This document shows, one piece after another, positions 40,501 to 55,100 of a stretch of 64,000 nt of DNA; the stretch's first letter is position 1, and each line of letters opens with the position of its first letter. The stretch spans positions 4,836,001-4,900,000 of the forward strand of contig NC_063274.1 in NCBI RefSeq assembly GCF_910591885.1, in the 5' to 3' direction. The stretch comes from Bombus terrestris (taxonomy: Eukaryota > Arthropoda > Insecta > Hymenoptera > Apidae). The notes beneath the pieces are model-generated. The model made no database searches, was not told where the DNA came from, and saw only the letters and a list, made by a program, of their open reading frames with translations. The position numbers were made by a program, and so were the translations under genes.

Positions 40501-42657
40501 TTATCATTTAATCAGAAAATAACGACCGTTTGGATCTCGAATATAATTCGAGTACAATTCGCGAATATTTCGGTCGAAGTGCGCGACATTCGAAGAGAGA
40601 TGTTGATGTATTTAATCGACGAACGAACCAGAGTCGAAATGGTCGCTGTCGATGTTAGACTAGCGTTTTGTCGGCACGGCGAAAAATTTACAGAGCGGGA
40701 GAGGAGCGTGCGGTCCGCCCGCACGCGGAAATAATGCCTTACTTAGAAGTCTTAGGATTTAATAACGGACTTAAAGTAATCAACGGTGTTTAGACGTACG
40801 TATAAACTTTACAATGCAACAGAGCCCAACCTTCGACGAGCCCGTCTTGAAGACGGACGAACGCGTCTCATTGTTATCTTCTAAAACGTACCACGAATAG
40901 TTTTACGTTAGCTCGCGTAAAACCGCGCTGAATCGGCACTCTCTTTCGAGTTTCTTCTCGGTTAATAACTCTCATTCCGATTCTAATACCACGCGCACGT
41001 ATTTAACTGGACACAGGCGAGCACGGATCGAGAACGTGGAAAACGACGTCCGGCGATTCGTTCGTTGAAATTAGATCGAATACGAGCTCGTGAACAATCG
41101 CAATCGAACGGAGAGTAAGAAAATCAGTCTTACGAATTGAAAAAATCGCTTCTTTCGGTAACGAACGTTACACGAGCTTTGAACCGTTTGTTGAGATTCG
41201 TTGTTGCTCGAGGAGCATATTATTCAATAAAATTTGTAATATTTGATCAGAAAAAATAGTTGATGCGATTAGCTAACACAGTGAAAGATAACAAAATGAC
41301 TAATTTCTAATATTAATCATCGTTTGCGAAATTTAATATTTGGTTCATATTTAGGAAAAGTGTTAGTTGAAGTTAATCGGTACGATAGTACAGGATAATG
41401 AGTCAATTTTTTGATATAGCCGTGTTAAGGAATTTTTAAACGTCGTAAACAGACGAAAAAGAATATTTTAGAAGCAGAGAAATACATATACCGTCTACTG
41501 TGACTCATAAAATAAAACATTTCGCATATATACAAAACATAACATAGAATTCAGGAGTTGCAGTTTGTATAATGATCGAATCGATTGCGCCGGAGAAGTC
41601 GATAGAAAAACGAACGCAGAACGTAGTTGCAAAAAATAACGACGGACCTGTCTAGAATCGTAGAACGGACAGCATAGGCCAGCGTGACCAAAATAAATGC
41701 TCCCGGTGTGCATCGAGAGGAGACAAGTTGTTTAGATCGTGACAATTAGTTACGTAATGATCAATTTAATCGACGTCGAGTAAACGTTTTTTCAATTGTG
41801 TTGTACCGTGTCTTTGTCATCGTTATTCTATTAATAATTACTTCTACTCGTCTATACCATGAGAATATCCAATCGGTCAAATGTATGAACGTTCAAAGCC
41901 GATCGTCCATCGTTCGAAGAAAGATCGAAACGCGAGATTTCCACGAATACAAGATACCATCGTTTTCCACGATTCGCTGGTGCTCCAAGGACTTTCCCGT
42001 GCTCTGTTCGTACGATTAAGTCTTTGGTCTCGAATGGGTCGCCCGCCGGCAAACGAGTCGCAGCGGTCTGAGCAAATTGTCGTTTGGCACGCACTCTTAC
42101 ACGCGATTAACTCATTCAACTTCTTGACCATTCACTCGTTACGTACACGCACGCACGGATATAATATCTCGTTGCGTCATAGATAAAGAAGAGAAAGGTA
42201 AAAAGTGTATAACTTGTTCGACGTTCCATTAACGAGGGATAACGAGTCGGTCGAATTATTTTTGTTAACAATGCACGTGATACAGTTCATTTCACGATAT
42301 TTATTTTAATATTTCGTTTATTTAGCCTCTCTCCGTTATCTATGAGCGATTCATCTGCCGATATTCCCAGCAACGAATATAATTTAATTTTCATCTATAA
42401 TCGACAGAGAGAAAAAGGGAAACGGACGCGCGTACTTACGCGTCACCAAGTCCTATCTTTCAACTTTTTTTTTTCTTTTTCATTTTAAATCTAACCACGT
42501 CGAAACATCCGGCGAGACACCAGATAAAAGGATTTTTTTTTCATTTATCTAACTCTTTGGACCATGGGATCAAGAGAGGGAGAACAGAGATATCTTGGCC
42601 TACCACGGACAATAACGGGAAGTAGAGGAGGCACACAGAGGAAGAGAGTGGAACGAA
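37519..42657. other. 5.1-kb stretch without an assignable gene
   Basis: Lies between the ends of the convergent tropomyosin B and Dscam2 genes. The left end holds the copy B 3' UTR (AATAAA at 37723-37728). The right end probably holds the Dscam2 3' UTR, with a minus-strand AATAAA at 42301-42306. The middle, especially about 39800-41150 and 41850-42130, is GC- and CpG-richer than the flanks and includes CRE-like TGACGTCA near 38810. Open frames there are short, on both strands, and show no recognisable domain. I cannot say whether it is a very long 3' UTR, an enhancer block or a noncoding gene. Confidence 0.5.
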
Positions 42658-45600
42658 TTAAACGGCGATAGAGTAATCGGAGGAAGGATTATTTTGGGTA
42701 CTCGGCCTTGACCATAGGGAGCTCCTCAGACCGAGTTTCAGCTTCTTCAAGGAGTCGATATCGCACTCAGCTTCGCTGAGCTCTGGCCTGTCGGAACGGT
42801 CGCCATTCCCTGGCACTACGTTTCCCTGATTGCCTCCGACGAATGTGGTCTCCGCGACCGATATCGGCGGTAATAATGTGCGTAGAGAGCTCCTGCTGGG
42901 AACATGCCATCTTACGGGACAGCCAAAGAAATGAACTTACTACGGGTGAGAATATGACATATATGAGTTTGCTTTTTTTTCAGCATTGTTGGCTGAATCT
43001 TCGCCGTACAGAGAGTTCTATGAATATTGGATGATCTATGAACATGAACATGATACATGGCCTTTTTTTGGAAATCAAATTTGGATCATTGTTTTATGAT
43101 CGAGTTTCGCGTATGATATACTGTGCGAGTTTTCTACTTGTATCATTTGGGAGTGAAACTTTGTAAAATATTTTGTGATTTGATAAGTTTGATTAAAAAC
43201 TAGGCCTTTGGATCTTAATTATATACTATTCAGTTGGTATAATGTAATGATCGCAAATTTTTTAACGATGTTATAAGTCAATGAATATATATTCTAATAA
43301 ATTTACTTTTCTCATTTTGCCTCTATTATCTATGATGTTGATCTCATTCATTACATTGTCTTATAACTGCATAATTATTATATTGAAACCTCTTTGCATA
43401 TGTGTGTGTGTGTGTGACAATTTAAGAAAAAACTACGTATCAAATTAATTACTGGAGAAACGCTCTGTACGATGTGTTATGATTACGAATCAATTATGAA
43501 TGAGACGAATGATAATTTAACTAATGAATGTATTTAATATAAAAATATTAAAAATTAATGAAAGATAGATTATTTATCAATTACCTAGATCGTCCTCTTC
43601 GAGGAAGTGACTTCTGCTCTGACATGGGCGAGATGTCTGAAGAAGTGCTCGACGTACCGTGATAAATGAAATCGGAAACGGCCCGAACTAGAAGTAAAAT
43701 TTTATTACTAAGGTATTATCTTATGAACGAGTTGGATAGATGATTACGCATACTGTGTTTGAGTTTGCCCGCGTCCAGTTGGTTGGAAGACTCTGTGCGA
43801 GAGCTCGTCAACTGATCCGGGTCAGACTCGCTCTCGTCGGTCTCGACATCGCCCGGAGTTTGTTGCTTTCTCTGCTGTCGTCTCCTCGAAGAAACGCTCT
43901 TCATGCTCTGTGAATATAACACGATATGTAAGACTAATAAAAATATAAAACCTGTGACTTCTCATCACATTTCACAAATGAATCACTACTTTAAGAAATA
44001 TCATTAACATTAAAACGTATCAAGTAGAAATAATTGTATAAAACTTTACTTGCTTCTTTTTTATGAACAAATAATAACAGGGACAGAATCTATTTATTTC
44101 CCTTGATATATAAAATATGAATTAATACGTGAAAGAGATGTGAAAAGGCCAATTTATACAAAACAAATGTCTATGGGCAATTGCAATATGTTTAATACAT
44201 ATGTATGTACGCTAGCAATCAATAGTTACCTCATAACAATTAATATCGCGATTAATATAGAAATTAATATATGTAATTAATGTTACGTTATTTATAATTA
44301 ATGTAATGAATATATTCATCAATTAACGTAGTAAGCCCTGGGATGGTATTAATGGTTGCATATATTACAGATTATAGTTTAATGGGAAATAAGAATTTAG
44401 TGCTCAATAAATTAGTAAAATATTAACATTCTTAAGCTATTAGCTATTATTAATTTAAACTGTGAACTTACTGTCGCGGCAGGTGGAGGGCTTGCGCACC
44501 CTTCGGTCATGGCATGCTCGTGATACATGAAACTGTGTAGCAGAGTGTTGTTCGGGTGGAGGCCGGCTGCTGAAGCTTCCGCCGCGCCTCCCAGTCCTCC
44601 CAACCCTCCCAACCCTGCCAGGCTTCCCCCGCCACCCTCCGAAAGCTGGAACGTAGCGTACGGCGAGATGTCCTCCGCTGTCTCTGTAACCCACCAGAGG
44701 CATTGCCTACCTTTCAAATCGCGTTGGGATGAATTTTTTATGTGAGAATCGATTTTTATCTGCTCTACTATAGAATGATTTTACTTTCATTTTGTAATTT
44801 CTCTGTTACAATTTCTAACGTGAACTATGATTCTTGAGAAGCAACTGGTTTCTTGAGGAGAATATCACGAAACTATCATCATCAATCAAACGCACCTCTG
44901 TGAATTTTTTGGTTTATTTTGTTAATAGATGTTTTTGAAAGTATAGAATAAAATATCCAATAATGCAACTACAATAATATTCTTTTATATTAGAATATAT
45001 TTTTTTATAATATTCTCCTGAAAGCAGGATTGACAAATATAGAATTGACTACAAATCTCTCTAATGAGTTCTCGTCACTATTAATTTAGAAATTTTAGTG
45101 ATATCCTAAGTGATACAGTTTCTAAAAAGTTACAGAGGGTGGTCGATGAAGGCAGAAGCAATGCATGATGAAGTGACGAATGAAATATGCAGTGGAACGC
45201 GAGTGAAACATTCAAGATCGGTCGCATAAAGGGTAAAAAGAAAAAAGACGATGATCTACGGTGATGGAAGGAAGATGTAAAATAATCCACCTTTGCTTTG
45301 TGAACAGCAATCGAACGCTAACGGGTCTGCCCACTTTGGTTGAACAGCGCTACGCGTGCGATTTTCTTTTACCTGAACAACAATTATAGTACCAAACCTG
45401 GCTGTCGTCCGTATCGTAACAAAGGTTCACCTGGAATCTTGTCGGGCCCTCCACCCGTATTCGCCGCTTGTTGTAAAGCCACCTTGTGAATCGTCGCGTA
45501 GTAACGTTCTCTTTGGGTTTCGGCATTCTGTTGATTCTCTTGGGTCTCTTTCATGGGACGCTGCATTCTGTCTCCGAGATATCCTTATATATAAATAGAA

Positions 45601-48600
45601 ATAAAATATGTATGTACTTTGTATGAATAAATATTTACAATATATCTATCGCTGATCAAAATTGTTTCATGATCCATTGATTGTGAGTTTCACCAAGTGG
45701 AACATCAACATCTCATGAGTTATATGCAAGATGAAACATTATTGTAAAATATAGATAATTAAATATCACCGTAATTTATTTTATTCATATATGGTTTAAA
45801 TTTATAACTAATGAAACATCCGCTTTCTTTACAGGGAATTAATTTTTCTAAAAAATAATTTTACGAATGGCATGAAAAATACAGAGCGAACTGCGATATA
45901 GGTAAACCATTCAGATATTAAATGTGGAGTTCGACAATTGATAGAAATTTACAATGAACAACTTACTGCTTCGCCAGCGAAGACCTACGATGACCACAGC
46001 GACAACTAAGGAAACAATGGCCACGATCAGAGGCAGTATCACTTTCACATCAGCGTAGAATGGCACGGATGAAGCAATTCCACGTTTCGACAGTTCTGGA
46101 GGAGGCGGTTCTGCAAGGTTTCAGGAACACAGTGCTTTTGGATATAATTCTTTCAACTTGAATATTGTCACCAGATTGATTCGTTTTGCTCTATTTCAAA
46201 TTTTGTTAGAAGCTGTGAAATGTCTCTATCCTTTGTCCATTATAAATTAACTGCTCTTGATAATTGAGAAATGATAAATTTGTTGCTTATTATTCGAATT
46301 TTGAAATTCAGCTTTAATGATCAATTGGTTTGGAACGAAGAATAGTTATATCATCAAGCTTACCGCCTTCCTTTGTCAATGTTACGAATGTGAACTCCGC
46401 TTGATTGTTACCAGCTACATTGTGGGTTTCAACTTTCAGCTGGTAAACCGTACTCGGCTGTAAATTTGTCACGACAAATCTTCGTTGCATTTTCACGCTG
46501 TTTGAGACTAATGTCCAATGAAATTCGTTTATGGGTCTGTACTGAATCACGAAGAAAAGAATCGGACAGCCATTATCTGGCCACACGTGAAGTCGGAGGA
46601 CTAATGTGGTCGAGTTTGGACTGAGAAAAGCCGCGGCTGGTGGTATTCCTGGTGCCTGTCCCTGTGTTCGAACTGAGAGGACTGGTGACGATGGACTGCT
46701 CCCAATTTTGTTGTGAGATGTCAAGTATAGTTGATATGTGTTACCACATAGGAGACCCTAGAAATTAATAGATTATATCAGTAATACGTTCAGTATAAAA
46801 TATTCTTGAAACATTTTATTACGCTTTGGAAATCTTTTATTTTAAAGATATGAATATAGAATAAATGTACGTCTATTATACCTTTAATTCGTGACTTGTG
46901 GCATGACGAGATAGTTGCAACTCGTCTAAATTTCCATGTGTCGTTCGATAATGTAACGTGTAGCCTGTGAGTGAAGCACCACCATTGTGTCCAGGTTTCC
47001 AGTGCAACAAAATACTGCTTGATGTGGAACTCGTTACGTACAGAACGGGTGCACTAGGTGGTACTGTGAAAAAATTCCAATTAATCTTCTTACAACTTCA
47101 ACTATTAATAACCATTTAGCCTTCAAAAATTAAACTTACCCTGTGCAGTCAAAGTATAATGTAACTTATCACTGCCTTGAGCGTTTTCCACCTGACAAGT
47201 ATAATTTCCACCATCTTGTGATTGTAAATTCGACAGCACGAGTTCTCCAGACGGTAAAATTTGTATGTTTCTGGTTGCGTCAGTACGAATTTGTTCGGCT
47301 TGTCCTTTATACCACTCTCTAGTAGGGTCGCCAACTGCGTTGCAAGCCAACGTAGCAGATCCTCTCCATGGTCGCACTACGTGGCCTCCAAAAGATGTAA
47401 TTCTCGCTGGTACACGATTTGTTGGAACCTGTGCGGCTACTCTGGAACTTTGACCTTCGCCTACACGGGTGCTACCAGTCACCCAAAATTGATATTCTAC
47501 GTGTTGTTGTAAATCAGTCGCTTCGAAATAAGTGCTTGTTGCTGGCAGTGTTCTTTTACCGTGATTAAGTTCCTCTCGGCCATCTACGACCCTATGACAT
47601 TTATATTTTTATAGTAATAAAACTAAATAGAAATTTATTTAACGATTTCAGTGTGGTTGTTTTTACCTCGTATACAGATTATATTTTGTAATAATTCCAT
47701 TTGGTTCTAAGGGTGGGAGCCAAGAAATAAAAAGTGCCTGCGGTGAGCTTACCACCACTTTTATGTCCGCTGGACTGCCTGGCACTGTGGATAAATTAAA
47801 AATACTGCAATTATTACGTTTTTACTCATAAGATTATTTAATTTCAAGTTATTTCCTATAGATACTTCTACAATTGTGTAAACTTTCAATTAGATTGACA
47901 AAAATTACCATCCTCTTCTGTTTGGCAGTAAGTTACTGTTGTAGGTACTCCATCTCCAACTCTTGTAAAAGCTAATACTTGAATGGTATAATTTGTATAT
48001 TTCCTCAGACCCGTAAGAATAATGGTTAGAACGTTAGTCTTACGAACCTAAAACAAAGTGACGTTGAAGAATCTCAGTTTAAATCTGTCTAAGTAAAAGA
48101 GATATTATGCTTACTTCCATTTCATCGACACTGCGCCACATATCCGCCAGGATAGGTTCATAATGTAACTTGTACCCCTGAATAATACCATTGCTGTGCG
48201 TATTAGGTGGTGGCTGCCAAGATACTTGAAGTGATTGTGAAGTTAACGCAGCGCATCTTACATCTTCGGGTGGCATGCTGGGCACTAAATAAATTAATTT
48301 TTGTAATTAAATATACCTTTCGAAATACACAATTATTTGACATATTAAAAAATATCATTTACCATCTTCCATTGTCTGTGTGAACAAAGGTTCGGAAAGT
48401 GGACCAGATCCAACTTGATTATACGCTTGAACCACTAAAGTGTACTTTGTATAGGGTCGAAGGCCTGTTAGCCGAAGTTCTGCACCCCCTTCTTCTCCGT
48501 CTCCGGACACAGAACTGAAGTTATACGAGGGATTCGCCGAGCTGAAAGAAGATTGCTAGCGTAATGGAGTTCTGAACTTGAATAGTTCAATGCGCTTCAA

Positions 48601-51600
48601 AATATTTGTATAATTAGAATTGAAATGTAGTGGCGACAAAAAGGATTTGTATATCATTGTATTTATTACAGCATTTATATTCTAATTAATTAAGTCCAAA
48701 TATATTAAACATATTAAATTTGATGGTACTTTTATACGACTACAAAAATTTAATACTATGAAAATGAAGTGTGGCACCTGACAAAAAAATTTTATTTAAG
48801 AAAATTTCTAGTATCTTTAATTTCTGTTCAATATATTTCGATTCTTTTAAACAAAATATTCATCATGTTACTTCGATGAGCGTATTTGTAATTAATACAT
48901 TGCAGAAGAGTTATATCTAATTAAATCATGAAGTACTGGACCCCATAAGAAAGTTTTTACAGAACCGGTTGATTTTCATTAGACATAGGTCATTTTTCAT
49001 AATTCCGAAATTATAAAATATATGTAAAATTTACTAACATAAAATGTTTACTTATAGAGTGACAACTTTTGTGCGTGAATTTTAAACTAGAACGACTGTA
49101 CAAGACAGATTACTCTGCTTCGATATTCCTACCTTGTTTCCCTGTAGCCAACATTGAATCCCTGAATGTCACCGTGTCGGAGTTCAGGCAGTGGTGGCGA
49201 CCAAGTAATTAAAATTTCAGAGGAGGACAGAGCCCTAGCTTCAAGATTAATCGGGGGTCCAGCCGGTCTTTGTGGCTCGGTTCTGACAATCAGTTCTGCC
49301 GAGGGCACTGATCTACCCGCTGGTCCTTCGGCTATTACGCGTATAGTGTATCTAGTTGCCGGTTTTAATTCGTCTATTAGAGCTGCATACGAAAGAGGCG
49401 GCCCGGTGAATTCTTGTTGTTGCCACATTCCAGCTGTATAATACAATTTATTCAATAAATGTTGATACATATCACTAGACTTGGAGTGTTTATGCAAATT
49501 CAAATTTTGATCAATTATAAATCAAAATTTGCTTGATCTACTAAACATTACAACGAGCAATGTGATCTAGAATGACAATAATGATACATATTTTATTATT
49601 AGATTTTTTCGTTTTTTTACTATGATATATTTTCTTTAAATAATTGAAAAATATTCACCATCGCCTTCTTTATATTGGAGAATATATTTAGTCACTTCAC
49701 TGGTGTCTTGTGATTTATGTTGCCATTTAACGTTAATGCTTCGGCTGGCAACCATGGCAGTTTCTAAAGAACTTGGCGGCTGTGGTGGCTCTAGATTAGA
49801 ATGAAATTGATCGTTCTTTAAACGAATATTTTTTTAGTAATATCTATTTTCATCGATGAAATTATACCTTGTACGAGGAGTTGCACTAACTGTTGATCAC
49901 GACCATACAGATTGCTTGCTTGACAAAAGTACGCGCCACTGTCTGAGGCTTCCGCCGAAGAAATTTGTAATTGTGCAATCACACCATCCGGTGTTACTTC
50001 TCGTTTCACCGTAACTCTTTACACATGATAAAGTAACCGTAAAAAATTTAGTCATAATCCTATGTATAATTAATATCTAATAGAAAAACAATTGGAACGC
50101 AACTTCTATGAATTGAAATTCTTTCTAATATAAACACTCGTGTATGTACATATTCATCTTACACAAAACACTCGCCAATAAATGACGAATCATCTCATAC
50201 AGAAACAAATAAAAAAAATTGATCAAAATTTAATTAAAAGTTAATAAAACTTTAAAACAACTTTTTTCTATCACGCGTTTAAAAATATAAGTTCCTAGCA
50301 ATATATCAAAGAGTTTCATTCGACAGTATTCAAGCTAATCCCAGCTTTACCGATAGTTCGTCGAGGGATTTAACTCAATTTTTCCTCCTTTCAACCAGGT
50401 GACTGTGACCGGTGTGTCGCCGTGTACCTCGCAATGCAAAGTTGCTGTGTCACCCTTCTTCACGGTGACGAGCCTCGATGGTGCCGCGAAATATGGAGAA
50501 GCTACCAAGACATCAAAACGAGAACATAATGCATTTTACGTTGATTTTACTGATATACAATTTATTATATGATTATTCGATTTATACGTTCAACACAAAG
50601 GTACTTACAGTTTACTTTTAGCTGAACTACTTTGCCAATACCACTCCCAATGCCATTGCTCGCTTGACAGAGGTAAAATCCTTCTCTGTCTTCTTTCACG
50701 TGTTGCAATAGTAGCGTACCATTACTGAGGATTTTCGTGTACGCTCTTTCCCGCAACTCCTCGTATTCACCGGATTTGCTTCCTATTTTGTTGAGATAAT
50801 GAGATATATCGAATCTGTTTTGTCAACGAATTTTAGACGTTTTTTCCCTTTCTTAATTCCCTTTATTATCCAACTAAGAGCAACGTTTATTCGAGGTCTT
50901 CTGATAGAAATTCATAATAAAAATGGTACGAACTTTTCCAACAACTCAATGCTTTATACAAGTTCATTACGTAAATCAGAAACAAAAAGGACTTCCGATA
51001 AGATATAAATGAGCGCTTTAAACTTCACAGATTTCTTGAAACTTTATAACATTCCAGAATCTGCGATCTAAAGTTGAGAGAACAGTGAACAACGCTAAAA
51101 AAAAAATATATTAAATAAATTCTTGAAATTTCTTCTTATCGCTACGATGTTAACAATAAGATCCAATTATGTAAATCGACTAGAAAAAAATTGCAAATGA
51201 AATATTGTCAGCCCTTAATGGATTAACGTAGCAAATTTCTTACCCGTGGCCTTTTTCCAAACGATAGTAGGTGTAGGCACGCCCTGCGCTTGGCAGTGCA
51301 AAGCGACGTGCTTGTTTCTTTCGACGCTCACGTCCGCTGGTTCCACGATCCACCGCGGAGGTACTGAAAACCAGAGCGGACAGCTTTAGACAAGTCGTTG
51401 TAATACTTCCGTGTACGTTATTTTTACTGGTCGTTAGCGATTTAGAGACAGGTACGTCGTGAGAGAGTCGTGAAAAGCGCGGTCAAAGGACGAGCTCGTC
51501 GACGGTATGGCGCTATATCGTCGTAAACGCAGTATCGAGATACATATGTACAAAACGAGAAAGATACACTGTACAAAAGTGAAAGTACGAAGAGAACGGA

Positions 51601-52105
51601 GAACGACGGCGCCTGTCGTCGACGAGAAACGATCGTTCCTTTTTTTCGTTCTACTCTTTACTTTTCTTTTCGACTCCGTTTCTATTCGAAAATGATTTAT
51701 CTGAGAGGTCGAGCGTTCGGTATCGGAAAAACAAGCCGCGGAAAGATTCGACACGCGACTAAACAAATTTTGACAAAATCTCGAATTTCCGTAATAATGG
51801 TGGAAAAAATGGTAAATTTACATAATGAAAAAGTGGCAGAGACATTAAGAGATAAAGTGAATGAAGGTTCGTAGGTGAGGTTTAGTATGGAAGTGGGGTT
51901 TTTAACTGTCGATGCGAGACGTCCGCGACGTACAAGCCTTCGACCGATTCTCTTGGATCGCTTGGAACAAATAAACGACTGGAATTGTTTCTCTGCTTCT
52001 ACTAAAGGATCATCAATGTAAAGCGGTTCGATCGATACACCATCAACGTACATACGTAGCCCAAAAAGGAGACAGACGAAAAGAAAAAAAAAAGAAGAAA
52101 AAATT

Positions 52106-52138
<33 letters not shown>

Positions 52139-55100
52139 AAGAGAATGAGGTACACAGTGCAGTATGAAGCATCTATCTGAGATCTCTGTATATCTAGCTA
52201 CGGCTCAAACGAAATCGCCACTAAATGTGTGCATCGTCTAAATTGCGACAAACACCGGATATGAGCGAGTTTCCAAAACGGTATAAATGATCCGTGACGG
52301 TACGCCGCGCATCGACCAGTGTCGAGAGTTTGAGGTTTACTGTATTTTTGGGTGTACTGTTTGGCGGGTTCTACTTTTTACGGTGGTGAAAAACGCTGCA
52401 CAAGCGAGATACTGTGAGTGGGAGTTCCAACGTTTTACAAGACGGCAAATACCGGCCACGCATTAACGCGTGCGACAATATAATATATATATAAATATAT
52501 ATATATGTGTATGTAGACCAAATGTATGTAAAGATTGTGTGTATAACGTGTTATTAAATATATAAGATACTCGTTCAATTGTGGCGTGAAACAAGTAGAA
52601 CTCTCGGAAGAAGAAAAGGCGCAATTGGGCAGGAAATGTGAGGTTGTTGGATGAGAGCATGTCGGCGGAAAACCGAAAGATATATATCGTGGATAGGCGA
52701 ATAATAATATATATATGTATATATAGATATATCAAGTACCCGCTTCTAACGACTAGTTCGACGAATACGAATTTAATTAATAATAAATACGTACTACTAG
52801 CCTACATTACCGGAAAATTCGCGTTGGAAACACATGGGGCGCGTGTTCCTTTACTTTCGACATTGCGGCATGCAATGCATCTATATTTCTGCGGATACGT
52901 TCACATAGCGCAGCACTTTGTGTGTTTATATATTTGCCTTATTATCCATTCTCGTTTCGCGTACGGTCGGATGAAACTAATTCGAGTTCGTTGCGACTCG
53001 TGCCCCGTGTATTTCGCGACCGCGAAGGAAAGATAAAAAAGAGCGTGACAGAGAGATAGAAAAGACAGTGAGAAAAGCATGCAGAAGTGTAATGAAAAAA
53101 GGTTGCCTTCCAACGAGCCCAAAGGAGAGCCACAGCGCATAGGTTCTGTGAAGATTTTTGATCGTGAGCAGAGTGGCACGTGCTCGTACTCGGTTAATCA
53201 GAAAACACTTAAAATATATATATATATATATATATAGAAGTAATAATAATAATATATGTACACAAACACGTAAGGTATATGTATATATAAATATATGTAT
53301 ATGCAGACAGAAAAAACGACAGCTATGTCAATAGTAAAAAGAGAACATGCAAATAAAGTGTGTATGATGCTCACATACACGCACGCACGCAGGCCAGAAG
53401 AGAGTTTTATTTTTGTTCGTACACATCGCCATTATCATTTTTTTTTATAGTTTTGCTTGGTTGGTTGGTTGCTCCGTTTTAAAGAAACGAGTAAAAATAA
53501 GGAAAGGTGCAAACTGTTACCTTTATTATTCGGTCAAGTCAAGCAAACCTCGGGGGTCCACGAGATACCGACGCATTCCCAGAGAGCCAAAGCAACGTAA
53601 ATGTAATACACACTGTGTTTGAGGGAACAAGGAGATTTCTTTGGATTTCTAGGAGAAAAGGACGGACTCGATGATTCAAGAAGGTTCAATGATGAAACGT
53701 GCGTGATCTCGCTACGAATAGACTCTGTATTCTTGATCAATCGAACAGGCCACAGTAACGTGTATTGCTATATGTAACAGAATTATTGGTTTTAATGGTT
53801 CGTCTTTAATCCGTGCGAGAACACTACGACGATTAACGATGGTTATGCAAGGATCGAATTAGTAAAGCGTTATGACGTGATTCGATCGTTATGGATGTTA
53901 AATATGGACGATAGATTATGGCGATTTGGATAGAGGTGGATCTGGTGAATCTCTCCGGATGTACAGTTGGGATCGGGACAAAAGTTGATCTCGACCTCGA
54001 CGTTATTTCTTTCACAGAATATATATATATATTTCTCACTGAGTTATTCTATTTATCTGTTTAGCAGATATTAAAAATTCTCTTTATATCGATCAAAATA
54101 GATATGTAATCTCCGATTGGCAAAAAATATTCAGGTACATCTACTAAATGTGCAGATTCACTTTGTCAAATGTCTACCAAAAACCAAACGACAAACACGA
54201 ACTCTAAATAGATACGTACAAAACTCTTACAGCAAATTCAATCGTCTAAAAATTTTACCAACAAAAAGCAAAGTAACAAGTACGAATTTTATTTGAGACG
54301 ATATACTAAAAATATTACATTAACCTAAGGAAAATAGGAAACAAGAACAACGAAAAGAACGTGTTAGCTTACTAGGAACAAACCACAATTACCTGGGATT
54401 TAAGGAGAGAAAGAAACAAAAATGGGCGAATGAAAAATTCTTCGAAAGGAGAATAAGAAGATAATTTCATAGCGCGTATACGTAAGAGGATAAAAGATAT
54501 TACTGATATTTCCGTCGAGATCGATGGGAAATGATGGTATAAGATCAAAATTGGAAGTTTCGGGATAATGATGGAAAAGGTCGCCGATCATCTAGTTACC
54601 TTTTACCTGTAGCTTGGCCGTGTACCTGACCTCGGCGGCGGGGTTCGCGGCGACGCAGGTATAGTCGCCGGAGTGCTCGGCCGCGAGGTTCGTTATACTG
54701 AGGAGACTCGAATAAGGATCCAGTTGGGAGATGTTTGCGACGGAGGCGAGATTCGGCGGCAAAGGGAAAGGACTTTGGCCGTCTTTTAGCCAGGATATAG
54801 TTAAGGGTGGGTCACCCGCCGCGACCCCGCACACCGTCCGCGTCCGCATCCCCTCGGATAGTCCCTCTTGAAACGTAAATGGCTCAATAATAGGGGGTAC
54901 TGGAAAAGGTCAAGAGAGAAGAGAGAACCATACGTGAGAGCGAGAAAAAGATGGCACCAAAAAAAACGCAAGAACCTTTTTTTTGTACCAGGTACATGTG
55001 TTCTTTATATATATATGTATAAATATATATATAGATGTTTTTCTTCAATATAGTAGCGGTATGTTCATATATATTATATATATAGACAGTAGTACGTCCA

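Larger units (their letters stand above)
51364..54599. other. Dscam2: 3.2-kb Dscam2 intron after the alternative Ig7 exons
   Basis: No further Ig-like exon is visible on the gene strand. It contains a (GA)n tract, a (TA)n tract and a candidate plus-strand promoter, listed separately. Confidence 0.65.

Noticed and set aside
45384..45430. Short Dscam2 cytoplasmic end by read-through of the exon at 45431-45583
   Set aside because: The frame does continue for 15 codons to a stop, but the donor GTGAAC and the next exon join in phase and yield the conserved DISPYATFQL tail. Kept only as an unlikely isoform.
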